From Engelhardtia mirabilis (lineage in GTDB: Bacteria > Planctomycetota > UBA1135 > GCA-002686595): a stretch of 64,000 bases of DNA. The notes beneath the pieces were generated by a model. The model ran no database searches and was not told where the DNA came from. It saw only the letters and a list, made by a program, of their open reading frames with translations. Within the stretch, counting starts at the first letter, position 1, and each line of letters starts with the position of its first letter. Positions 12,281-20,843 of the stretch are shown piece by piece. The stretch lies in NCBI GenBank assembly GCA_007751255.1, contig CP036296.1, forward strand, positions 4,278,001 to 4,342,000. The letters are read 5' to 3'. The translations under genes and the position numbers were made by a program.

Positions 12281-13138
12281 ATGCAACCGCGTTTCCTGAT
12301 CGACGCCCACGTCCACCTGAACAACTACCACGAGGCGACTCGGCGCCCCACGGTGGAGAACGCCAACGAGCTGTTCGCCAAGATGGACGAGATCGGCATC
12401 GCCCACGCGGTCGTGATCACCTCCTACAAGGTCGACCTCGACCGCCCCAGCGTCGAGGAGCTGCTCGAGATCCTCTCCGCGGACTCGCGCGTCACCCTGG
12501 TCGAGGGTCTGCGCTGGCGCGGCGAGGTGCGTACCGACCTGTTCTCGCTGGAGGAGCGGATCCGTGACGGCGCCATCCAAGGGATCAAGCTCTACCCCGG
12601 CTACGACCACTACCCCATCAACGACCCCTCGCTGGAGACGGTCTTCCGGATCGCGGCCAAGCACGACGTGCCGGTGATGATCCACACCGGCGACACCTAC
12701 TCGAAGACCGCCAAGGTCCGCATGGCCCACCCGCTGCTGGTCGACGACGTGGCGGTCGACTACCCGGACGTGCGCTTCGTCATGTGCCACCTGGGCAACC
12801 CCTGGTTCCAGGACGCCGCCGAGGTGCTCTACAAGAACGACAACGTCTTTGCGGACATCTCGGGTTTGACCCTGGGCGACTTCACCTACGACTTCGAGCG
12901 CTACGTCGCGATGCGCCTCAAGGACATGATCACCTACATGGGCGACCCCGGCAGCCAGCTCATGTACGGCAGCGACTGGCCCCTGGTCAACATGAAGCCC
13001 TACGTGAAGCTGCTGCACGAGCTCGACTTCACCGACGAGCAGCTCGAGAACGTGGCCTGGCGCACGGCCGCGAAGCTGTTCAAGATCGACGAGGCCACCT
13101 TGGTCGCGCCGGAAGGCGGCGGAGCTCCGAGCGAGTAG
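12281..13138 (+). CDS. amidohydrolase-2 family metal-dependent hydrolase
   Basis: A 285-residue TIM-barrel amidohydrolase. Metal ligands are visible: HxH in DAHVHL (His10, His12), His in MIHTGD, His in MCHLGN and the essential Asp in YGSDWP. Members hydrolyse or decarboxylate small carboxylated substrates (ACMSD/ICDH-like), usually with zinc or manganese; the substrate here cannot be read. The ATG at 12281 leaves only 40 bp to the divergent CobW-type start, so both promoters must share or overlap this short gap. The 3' end converges on the glutamate-synthase-like gene, 55 bp away. Confidence 0.85.
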   Translation: MQPRFLIDAHVHLNNYHEATRRPTVENANELFAKMDEIGIAHAVVITSYKVDLDRPSVEELLEILSADSRVTLVEGLRWRGEVRTDLFSLEERIRDGAIQGIKLYPGYDHYPINDPSLETVFRIAAKHDVPVMIHTGDTYSKTAKVRMAHPLLVDDVAVDYPDVRFVMCHLGNPWFQDAAEVLYKNDNVFADISGLTLGDFTYDFERYVAMRLKDMITYMGDPGSQLMYGSDWPLVNMKPYVKLLHELDFTDEQLENVAWRTAAKLFKIDEATLVAPEGGGAPSE

Positions 13139-13193
13139 GCGCAAGTCGGAGAGACCCGATCCTGGCCCGCTTCGGGTGACGACGTCCTCGCCA

Positions 13194-14678
13194 TCAACCC
13201 GGGCGTGGGTTGCCGAGATCGGCCCAGCTCTCGGCGTCCAGGAAGATGTCCGTGGTCACCTGGGCCGGGTCGCTCACGCCGCAGGCCGCGATCAGGTCCA
13301 GGGTCGCTCGGACCGTGTTGCGGTGGAAGCGCTCGACGCGCAGACGCTTGTCGGCCACGGACAGCCCCTTCACGAGTTCCGGATCCTGGGTCGCTACGCC
13401 CGTCGGACAGGTGTTCTTGTCACAGCGCAGGGCCTGGATACAGCCCAGGCTCAGCATGAAGGCCCGGGCCGAGTTGCAAACGTCGGCGCCCAGGGCCAGG
13501 GCCCGCACCAGGGAGGCGGCGGTCAGGAGCTTGCCGCTGGCGATCAGGACCAGGCGCTCGCGCAGGTCGAACTCCTGCAGCGTGCGGTGGACGAGTTGCA
13601 GCGCGGGGCGCATCGGCATGCCCACCGAGTCGGTGAACTCGAGCGGCGCGGCGCCGGTTCCGCCCTCGGCTCCGTCGACGGTGATGAAGTCGGGCAACAG
13701 GTCGGTCTCGACCATGGCCTCGCACAGCGCTCGGAACTCGTCCTCGCGACCGATGCAGAGCTTGAAGCCCACCGGCTTGCCGCCCGAGAGCTCGCGCAAC
13801 GAGGCGACGAACTCGAGCAACCCCCGCGGCCCCTGGAAGGCGCTGTGCCCGGGTGGCGAGAGCACCGTGCGGTGCGGTTCCACCAGGCGCACTCGAGCGA
13901 TCTCCTCGGTGTTCTTGATCGCCGGCAGCACTCCTCCGTGGCCGGGCTTCGCGCCCTGGGAGAGCTTGATTTCGATCATCTTGACCTCGGGTCGGCGCGC
14001 GCGCTCGACGAACGCGTCCCGGTCGAAGCGACCCTGGTCGTCGCGGCAGCCGAAGTAGCCGGTCCCGATCTGCCAGACGACGTCGCACTCCCCCACCAGG
14101 TGGTGCTCGGTCAGCGACCCCTCCCCCGTGTTGAGGTAGAAGCCGCCAGCCCGCGCGCCGTGACTGAGTGCTTCGATCGCGCGGCCGCTGAGTGCGCCGT
14201 AGCTCATGGCCGAGATGTTGAGCATCGAGGCCTCGTAGGGCTGGGTACAGCGCCCGGCGCCAATGGTCACTCGCGGCTCCTGCTCGAGCGCCTGCACCGG
14301 ATACATCGAATGGCGCAGGCCTTCGTAGCCCTTGTCGTAGAGGTCGAGCTCGGTCCCGAAGGGGTGGGTCGGATCCAAGTCCTTGGCGCGCTGGTAGACC
14401 AGGGCGCGGTGGTTGCGCGAGATTGGGACACCGTCCGTGTGCCGCTCGATGAAGTACTGCTGGATCTCCGGGGAGATGGCCTCGAACAGGAAGCGCAGGT
14501 GACCGGCGAGCGGGAAGTTGCGCAGGATCGAGTGCTCCCGCTGGAGCATGTCGCGGAGCCCGACCCCGAACAACACCACCAACGGCACCAACAGCCAGGC
14601 GAAGGCCAGGTGCCACCAGGTCAGGAGGGCGGCGGCGACCACCAGGGTCGCGCCAACTGCGAGGAACAGACGTCGCAT
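13194..14678 (-). CDS. membrane-anchored FMN-binding glutamate synthase-like protein
   Basis: A 494-residue protein made of an N-terminal membrane segment (about residues 1-28, VGATLVVAAALLTWWHLAFA) and a GltB-type synthase domain. Family blocks seen: MSYGALSGRAIEALSHGARA, GGVLPAIKNTEEIARVR, GAEGGTGAAPLEF (FMN phosphate region) and a Cys-rich loop GCIQALRCDKNTCPTGV matching the 3Fe-4S site of glutamate synthase. No glutaminase domain is present, so this is the stand-alone synthase-domain group of uncertain reaction. ATG 14678 begins just before the hydrophobic segment; the upstream in-frame extension is Pro/Ser-rich and not family-like. It is 138 bp downstream of the permease gene on the same strand. 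Confidence 0.85.
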   Translation of the reverse strand: MRRLFLAVGATLVVAAALLTWWHLAFAWLLVPLVVLFGVGLRDMLQREHSILRNFPLAGHLRFLFEAISPEIQQYFIERHTDGVPISRNHRALVYQRAKDLDPTHPFGTELDLYDKGYEGLRHSMYPVQALEQEPRVTIGAGRCTQPYEASMLNISAMSYGALSGRAIEALSHGARAGGFYLNTGEGSLTEHHLVGECDVVWQIGTGYFGCRDDQGRFDRDAFVERARRPEVKMIEIKLSQGAKPGHGGVLPAIKNTEEIARVRLVEPHRTVLSPPGHSAFQGPRGLLEFVASLRELSGGKPVGFKLCIGREDEFRALCEAMVETDLLPDFITVDGAEGGTGAAPLEFTDSVGMPMRPALQLVHRTLQEFDLRERLVLIASGKLLTAASLVRALALGADVCNSARAFMLSLGCIQALRCDKNTCPTGVATQDPELVKGLSVADKRLRVERFHRNTVRATLDLIAACGVSDPAQVTTDIFLDAESWADLGNPRPG

Positions 14679-14816
14679 GGGCTCAGGTCTCGGGGGACTC
14701 GGCGGGGGCGTGCATCGAAAGAGAAACTGGACAGATAGGGCGCTATCTGAGTGGCTCAACCTTCAATCGCCTGGCCCTGAAGTGGACCGGACGGGACTCG
14801 CCCGGCCCCGCTCGGA

Positions 14817-16034
14817 TCAACGGACAAGTGACAGCAGGGCGCCGATCGAAACCCAGCCGGCCGCGATCCAAGCGATGGCGACCAGAACCCGATCGAGGCT
14901 CAGCCCCGACGATCGCTCGTCGCCTTCGTCCTCGCACTCGTCGACCGCCCCATCACCCGTCCGGCGCAACCACCACAGGCCGGCGGTGAGGGCCCCGAAG
15001 GCCAGGTTGAGATAGAAGGTGTGATCGATCGCGAAGCTCGGTCCGCGCTCGCCGCTGCTCGCCGCGACCCCGTCGGGCAGTGCGCCAAAGGCGTCGAAGA
15101 GATAGTGCAGCGTCACCGACACGGTCACGAGCGCCGCCAGGAAGATCGCCCCGATGTAGAGGGCCAGGCGCCAGCCGTTGTAGCCGATCTGGATCCGCAA
15201 CACCGGAAGCACGACCAGGTCGCTGAAGAGGAAGGCCATCACCCCGGCGAAGCTGACGCCGTTGTGGTAGAGCAGCCCCGCCAGGGGCACGTTGCCCATG
15301 GAGCCGATGAAGGGGCAGAAGGCCGCGACGGGCCCGATCAAGGCGTCGAGCAAGACTCCGCCGAAGCCGGCATCCTCGGCTCCGCCCGGGAAGAGGGCCT
15401 GGAAGAACGACCGCGGCACGAAGACGGCGATCGCGCCCGCCGCGGCGAAGCCGATCGTCACGTCCTTGACGACCATGTCCCACTCCATGAAGTAGCGCCG
15501 GGCGACGTCGCGCCAGGCGGCTTTGGAGCGCAGCCGTCGCGAGAGCGGACGGGACTCCTCCTCCGAGGCTTCGTCAGGGTCTTCACCCCGCGCCTGTTCG
15601 ACCAGTCGCGCCGGCCGGGTGAGCCGCACCAACGCCCAGGTCACGAGGATCAGCAACAGGCCGCCCAGGTACTCGCCGACCACGAACTCCCAGGACAGGA
15701 AGACCGCGATCACGAAGCCCAGCTCGATCACCAGATTGGTGGAGGCCAGCAGGAAGGCCAGGGAGGGCACCAGCCCCGCGCCCTTGCGGAACAGGGAACG
15801 GGTCGTCGACAGGGCCGCAAAGCTGCAACTGCTGGAGATGAAGCCAAAGAGGGTCCCGAGGGCGACGCTGCGCGGGCCCGCGTCGCCCATCGCGCGCTGC
15901 ATCCGTGAGCGCGTGACGAAGACCTGGATCAGGCTCGACACCGCGTAGCCGAGCACGAAGGCCCACAGGGCACTCCAGAAGAAGGACAGCGAGGTCAGGG
16001 CCGCCCGCGACCACAGATCGAGGAGCTCGGCCAC
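14817..16034 (-). CDS. permease (SO_0444/DUF318-like, possible metal or arsenical efflux)
   Basis: A 405-residue polytopic membrane protein with about ten hydrophobic segments in two related halves. Signature stretches are GFISSSCSFAALSTTRSLFR with STNLVIELG in the first half and CPFIGSMGNVPLAGLLYHNG with LVVLPVLRIQIGYNGW in the second. These match the permease family that includes ArsP-like and SO_0444 Cu/Zn-efflux-like proteins; the Cys in the SSSC and CPF motifs could bind a soft metal or metalloid. The start is a GTG (16032-16034); no ATG lies closer to the first helix. A charged cytoplasmic loop (EQARGEDPDEASEEESRP) separates the halves. Confidence 0.75.
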   Translation of the reverse strand: MAELLDLWSRAALTSLSFFWSALWAFVLGYAVSSLIQVFVTRSRMQRAMGDAGPRSVALGTLFGFISSSCSFAALSTTRSLFRKGAGLVPSLAFLLASTNLVIELGFVIAVFLSWEFVVGEYLGGLLLILVTWALVRLTRPARLVEQARGEDPDEASEEESRPLSRRLRSKAAWRDVARRYFMEWDMVVKDVTIGFAAAGAIAVFVPRSFFQALFPGGAEDAGFGGVLLDALIGPVAAFCPFIGSMGNVPLAGLLYHNGVSFAGVMAFLFSDLVVLPVLRIQIGYNGWRLALYIGAIFLAALVTVSVTLHYLFDAFGALPDGVAASSGERGPSFAIDHTFYLNLAFGALTAGLWWLRRTGDGAVDECEDEGDERSSGLSLDRVLVAIAWIAAGWVSIGALLSLVR

Positions 16035-16632
16035 GCGCCGATGGTAGCGGGGAAGCTCCGGAGTCCGAGGGCGGTCGAGGATGCGCCAGGCTCGGACCTG
16101 TCCACTCGAGGCGGCGAGGCCAGGGACCGCTCGAGGTCCACGCGTTCGGTGTGTGCCTTGCGCCCCGCCGCAACGCAGTGCGTCGGTCTCCAGACGGCCG
16201 CACTACCGACCGCGGCTCCCATCGCTCGAAGTGCCTGGATGGATGGGTCACGACGACCGTGGGCTGGCGCGGCCAGGTCGGTTCCCGGCGGGGCTTGGGC
16301 GCTGCGGTCCCCGAAGGCGACCCGGATCGGGTCGTCGGGGAGGACCGTCCTGCCATGGTCCCGCCAGGAGACGCGCGGCCGGCGAAGCCGGCCGGTTGGC
16401 CCGTTGGAGCGCGAGTCGTGCGGACGTATCCGGGCCAGACGCCCGAGGTCAGCCCGTTGGATGGCCGGCAGGCTAGCCTCGGTCGGCGGATCGCTCGCCG
16501 AATGCCGAGAGCTCAGCCCGCGCGGCGCCCCCCTGGTTCTCGGATTCCCGCGGGACGGCCGACCTCCCGGGCGGATTGGACCTCCGACGGGCGAGACCCG
16601 CTCGGTCGACCTCCCCTCAACATCCCCAGCCC
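16035..16632. other. gene-free stretch between divergent genes
   Basis: About 600 bp between the permease start and the beta-propeller start. Short open frames here have no family resemblance, and I support none. A GC hairpin lies near 16380-16400 (GGCCGGC-GAA-GCCGGCC) but has no T-run, so it is not a convincing terminator. The stretch must hold two divergent promoters. Confidence 0.5.
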
Positions 16633-18693
16633 ATGTCCAAAGTCGCACTGACCGCCGCATTCATCGCCTCCTTCGTCGCCGTCGAGTCGGGCGCCGCCCG
16701 CGCGGGCGAGCTGCTCGTGAGCAACTTCACCACCGGCGTGGTCGCGAGCTTCGATCCGATCAGTGGCACCCCCACGGGGACCTTGCAGCCGGGCGTCTCC
16801 ACGCCGGCAGGGATGGTCGTCGCGCCGAACGGGACCCTGCTCGTGGCCAGCAGCTCCGGCAACTTGATCCGCGCCTACGACGGACTGTGCGGGACCAGCC
16901 TCGGCGTCTTTGCCAGCGGCGGCGGCCTCAACCAACCCCGCGACCTTGCCTTCGGGCCGAACGGCAACCTCTTCGTCGCCAACCGCCAGGGCAACAACGT
17001 GCTCGAGTTCGACGGGACGACCGGCGTCTTCGTGAAGGTCTTCGCCAGCCAGGACCTGTCGGCCCCGATCGGCCTGGCCTTCACTTCCGACGGCAACCTG
17101 CTCGTCACCAGCCTGAACACCGACAAGCTCGTGCGCTTCGATGGGACGACGGGGGCCAAGCTCGAGGTGCTCCCGACCGGGTCCGAGCTCGACGGACCCG
17201 TGGCGATCCTGCTGCGGCCCAATGGCAACCTGTTGGTCTCCAGTTCCCTGAACGACCGGGTGTTGCAGTACACGCCCAGCGGCGGCTTCCTGGGGATCTT
17301 CGCCCAGGGCTCCGGTCTGGACAATCCGATCGGTCTGGCCTTCGACGGGGCCGGCGACCTGCTCGTGGTCAGCGCGAACTCCGGGGCGATCCTGCGCTTC
17401 GATGGTACGAGTGGCGCCTTCGAGGGCGTCCTCGCGACTCCGGGCCCACAACCCTTCGACCTGGCCTTCGGTCCCGACGCACCGCCGCTCCCGACGGCTC
17501 CTGGATACGACGTCAGCACCTACGCGCCGAACGTACCGGGTCCCTTCGTGCTCGACTTCGCCCCGGACGGGCGCCTCTTCGTCGGGCAGCAGACCCAGCC
17601 CGTGATCGGGGTAAACGCCTTCGTGACCGTGGTGGCCCCGGACGGGACCCACGCGCCCTACGGCGCGGCTCCGACCCTCGACCCCGACGTCGTGGTCTAC
17701 GACGCGGTGGGGACGGTCTCCGGTGTTCCCGGCTCGGTCATCGTGGGAGGGATCTGCGGAACGAGTGTCGGTTGCCTGCACCGTATCGGTCCGGATCAGT
17801 CGGTGACCCAGATCCTCGGTCCGACCACCGAACTCGAGAACCCCTACAACCTGGAGTTCGACAGCCAGGGTCGCTTGATCTGCACCGACGACACCCAGCC
17901 CCGACTCCTGATCGTCGGCCCAGGTGCCGGGAGCGTGGCGACCCTGGTCAACCTCCCGTCGCCGGCCACCGGCCTGGCAATCGACGCGGCGGACCGGATC
18001 TACTCCTCGAATGAGGGCGGGACCGTACTTCTGCACTCGAGCAGCGGCGCGCTGCTCGACGGAGCCTACGCCCAGGGCCTGGGACCCAACCCGCCCCTCG
18101 CGATCGGGCCGGGGGGGCCGTGCTTCGGCACCTTCCTCTACGCGATCGATCCGGCCACTGGCGAGCTCCTGCGCCTGCTCCCCGGAGGCGGCAAGCAGGT
18201 CCTGGGCACGGGCTTCGCCAACGACCAGTCCGACCTGACTTTCGGCCCCGATGGCGCCTTGTACGTGACCCAGGTCTGTGCGGACCGTGTAGTCCGCATC
18301 GCGCCGTCCTCGCCGGCAATCCAGGCCACGCGGAGCGGGATCCCGCCCAACCCCACGGCCCTGCTCCCCGGGGTGACCAGCGGCCCGGTGATCGGCGCGA
18401 CCTGGGATCCGGTGATCTCCCACGGAAGCTTCGCTCCGGGAGCGCTGATCGACGTGCTCGTGGTGACCTCCGGTCCGACCAACCTGCCCCTGCCTGGCTT
18501 CGGAACCCTGCTCTGCGACCTGGCGGTGACCTACTTCACCGCGACCACCGCCGCGGGCGCTCCCTTCGCCGTGGACATACCGCCGACCTGCCAGATCGTC
18601 GGCCTTGGCCTCTGCACCCAGGGGGTGTCGGTGGACGGCGTGGGAGGCCTGCTGTTGACCAACGCGCTCGACATCGCGGTCGGGACCTACTGA
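16633..18693 (+). CDS. secreted NHL/SMP-30-like beta-propeller protein
   Basis: A 686-residue exported protein: signal peptide about residues 1-25 (SKVALTAAFIASFVA, cleavage near GAARA). Residues 26-300 are repeats of about 42 residues with the pattern LAF-x-GNLLV-x-S-x-VLRFDGTTGA (for example NGNLFVANRQGNNVLEFDGT, DGNLLVTSLNTDKLVRFDGT), characteristic of NHL/SMP-30 propellers. A second set follows at about 310-560, and the C-terminus is an unrelated beta-rich tail. Such propellers in Planctomycetota are usually extracellular binding modules; no enzyme motif is evident. ATG 16633 is chosen because the signal peptide starts there; the frame is open upstream to 16576. It precedes the sulfatase gene by 143 bp. 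Confidence 0.8.
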   Translation: MSKVALTAAFIASFVAVESGAARAGELLVSNFTTGVVASFDPISGTPTGTLQPGVSTPAGMVVAPNGTLLVASSSGNLIRAYDGLCGTSLGVFASGGGLNQPRDLAFGPNGNLFVANRQGNNVLEFDGTTGVFVKVFASQDLSAPIGLAFTSDGNLLVTSLNTDKLVRFDGTTGAKLEVLPTGSELDGPVAILLRPNGNLLVSSSLNDRVLQYTPSGGFLGIFAQGSGLDNPIGLAFDGAGDLLVVSANSGAILRFDGTSGAFEGVLATPGPQPFDLAFGPDAPPLPTAPGYDVSTYAPNVPGPFVLDFAPDGRLFVGQQTQPVIGVNAFVTVVAPDGTHAPYGAAPTLDPDVVVYDAVGTVSGVPGSVIVGGICGTSVGCLHRIGPDQSVTQILGPTTELENPYNLEFDSQGRLICTDDTQPRLLIVGPGAGSVATLVNLPSPATGLAIDAADRIYSSNEGGTVLLHSSSGALLDGAYAQGLGPNPPLAIGPGGPCFGTFLYAIDPATGELLRLLPGGGKQVLGTGFANDQSDLTFGPDGALYVTQVCADRVVRIAPSSPAIQATRSGIPPNPTALLPGVTSGPVIGATWDPVISHGSFAPGALIDVLVVTSGPTNLPLPGFGTLLCDLAVTYFTATTAAGAPFAVDIPPTCQIVGLGLCTQGVSVDGVGGLLLTNALDIAVGTY

Positions 18694-18836
18694 ACCGACC
18701 CGGCGGCTCACGGACCGCCGCAGGTTGGCGGGCGCGCGCCGAACTCGCCGATTCCGGGGAATTGCCGTCTTGCCAGAACGGCTTGCTCCGTTGTATTTGG
18801 AGTCTTCGGTCCGCGCCCCCCCAACTACGACCATCG

Positions 18837-20594
18837 ATGAGCCAGCGTCTTCGCGTCGCCCGCACCCTCCTGGGAGTCACTTGCGTCGCCTTCGCCCTCG
18901 CCGGACTCGGCGCCGCGACCCCCGGCGGCACTCCCCCGACGAACGTCCTGCTGCTGCTCGCCGACGACGTGGGGGTCGACTCGCTGACCCTCTACGGCCT
19001 CGGCACCCTGGCCGCGAACACGCCCAATCTCGACGCCCTCGCCGCCGGCGGGATGCGCTTCGACAACGCGTTCTCGAACCCGACCTGCTCGCCGACGCGG
19101 GCGACCCTGCTGACGGGGAGGTACTCGTTCCGCACGGGCATCGGCGCGATCGTCGACACGTCGGGCGGCGGGCTGCCCCTCTCGGAGGTCACCCTGCCGG
19201 AGATGCTCGACCTGGGCGCGACCACGCCGTGGTCCCACGCCATGTTCGGCAAGTGGCACCTGGGGCACCTGAACATCGGCGGCCCCCTGGCGCCCAACCT
19301 CGCTGGCTTCAGTCACTTCGCGGGGTCCCTGCAAAACCTCGATCCGCCCGCGCAGAGCTACACCTCCTGGAACAAGATCGTCGACGGGGTGACCACCCAC
19401 GTCGACGCCTACGCCACGACCGAGGTCGTCGACGACGCCTTGGCGTGGATCGCCACGGCCCCGGAGCCCTGGTTCACCTATGTCTCGTTCCACTCGGCCC
19501 ACACGCCCTACCACGCCCCGCCGGCGAACCTGCACACGGTCGACCTGAGCGGAGCCGGCGAGCCGAACATGGACCCGGTGCCCTACTACCGGGCCATGAT
19601 CGAAGCCATGGACACCGAGATCGGGCGTCTCTTGGCCGGACTCGGTACGACCCTCGACAACACCCTGGTGGTCTTCTTCGGCGACAACGGGACGGCGACC
19701 GAGGTGACCCTGCCGCCCTTCTCGCCGGCCCAGGCCAAGGGCAAGCTCTTCCACCAGGGGACGCGGGTCCCGCTGATCGTCAGCGGCCCCCAAGTCGCCG
19801 TCGCGGGGAGCACCAGCCAAGCGCTGGTGAACACCACCGACTTCTTCGCGACCCTGGCCGAGGTCGCAGGCGTCGACTTGACCAACGTCGAGCCCGCGGG
19901 GCAGGTCCTCGATTCGATCAGCTTCCTGCCCTCGCTCGCGGATCCCGCTGCCGCAGGAGCGCGGGACCTGGTCTTCGCCGAACGCTTCTGGCCCAACCAG
20001 CCCCACACGTCGGTACCGGTGCAGCCGCTCGGGTACACGTGCCAGCCGACCCTCGATCCGGGCGGCGAGATCTCCATGTCCCTGAGCCTGTGCGGCGGCG
20101 CACTGGTCGACGGCAACACGGCGGACCTCACGCTGACGGGGGCCCCGGCCCTCGCACCGGTCTGGCTGGCGATCGGATCGAAGTACGACCCCCTGCCCCT
20201 GCCTGCCCTCGGCGGGGTCCAGGGGCCGAATCCGATCGCGTACATGATCTCGGCGCTGACGGATCCGAGCGGCAGCCTGGTGGTGCCGGGGCTCAAGGGC
20301 AACATCGGCCCCTTCGTTTTCTACTTCCAGGCCGTGGCCCAGAACCCGCTCAATCTCTACCAACTGCTGTGGTCGAACGTGGTCGAGACGCACTACCTCG
20401 GCGTGGACTCCAAGGCGGTCTTCGACGGCCGCTACAAGTTGATCGCGAGCGTGCTCGGCGGCCCCGACCTGTTCTTCGACCTGTGGAACGACCCGTTCGA
20501 GCAGGTCAACCTGCTCGACGCGCCACTGGCATCGGCGGACGCGGTCTCCTTCGACAACCTGACGCTGCGGCTCACGACTCTGATCGCACCCTGA
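18837..20594 (+). CDS. exported sulfatase (type I, formylglycine-dependent)
   Basis: A 585-residue sulfatase with a signal peptide (VARTLLGVTCVAFALAGLGA). The metal-binding start LLLLADDVGVDSLTLYG and the modification signature CSPTRATLLTGRY (Cys84, to be converted to formylglycine) are present, as are KWHLGHLN and FFGDNGT. It should cleave sulfate esters, most likely from extracellular polysaccharide or mucin-like material, after maturation by a formylglycine-generating enzyme, which is not encoded nearby. An unusual insertion of about 100 residues (from about 390, containing CQPTLDPGGEISMSLSLCGG) interrupts the C-terminal subdomain before DGRYKLI and LWNDPFEQ. ATG 18837 is chosen from the signal peptide. 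Confidence 0.88.
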   Translation: MSQRLRVARTLLGVTCVAFALAGLGAATPGGTPPTNVLLLLADDVGVDSLTLYGLGTLAANTPNLDALAAGGMRFDNAFSNPTCSPTRATLLTGRYSFRTGIGAIVDTSGGGLPLSEVTLPEMLDLGATTPWSHAMFGKWHLGHLNIGGPLAPNLAGFSHFAGSLQNLDPPAQSYTSWNKIVDGVTTHVDAYATTEVVDDALAWIATAPEPWFTYVSFHSAHTPYHAPPANLHTVDLSGAGEPNMDPVPYYRAMIEAMDTEIGRLLAGLGTTLDNTLVVFFGDNGTATEVTLPPFSPAQAKGKLFHQGTRVPLIVSGPQVAVAGSTSQALVNTTDFFATLAEVAGVDLTNVEPAGQVLDSISFLPSLADPAAAGARDLVFAERFWPNQPHTSVPVQPLGYTCQPTLDPGGEISMSLSLCGGALVDGNTADLTLTGAPALAPVWLAIGSKYDPLPLPALGGVQGPNPIAYMISALTDPSGSLVVPGLKGNIGPFVFYFQAVAQNPLNLYQLLWSNVVETHYLGVDSKAVFDGRYKLIASVLGGPDLFFDLWNDPFEQVNLLDAPLASADAVSFDNLTLRLTTLIAP

Positions 20595-20843
20595 ACCCAG
20601 GGTGCTGCTGCATTGCGCCGCGGCGTTCGAGCGGGGGACGGCGGGGCCCGCGCCCGAGATCTGCCGCCGCCGGGGTCCAGCCCCCCACCGAGCGGAGCAG
20701 TGTTTCGGGAACGACGCACCCAGACCCGTGGCCAGGATCCAAGACCCAGCAGACCGTGCGCCGGGGGGCCCGGGTTCAGGCCGATGGACTCGACTTGGTG
20801 CCTCGAGCGGTGGCACCCTGCCCGGGCCATCCGTCGGATCCCC

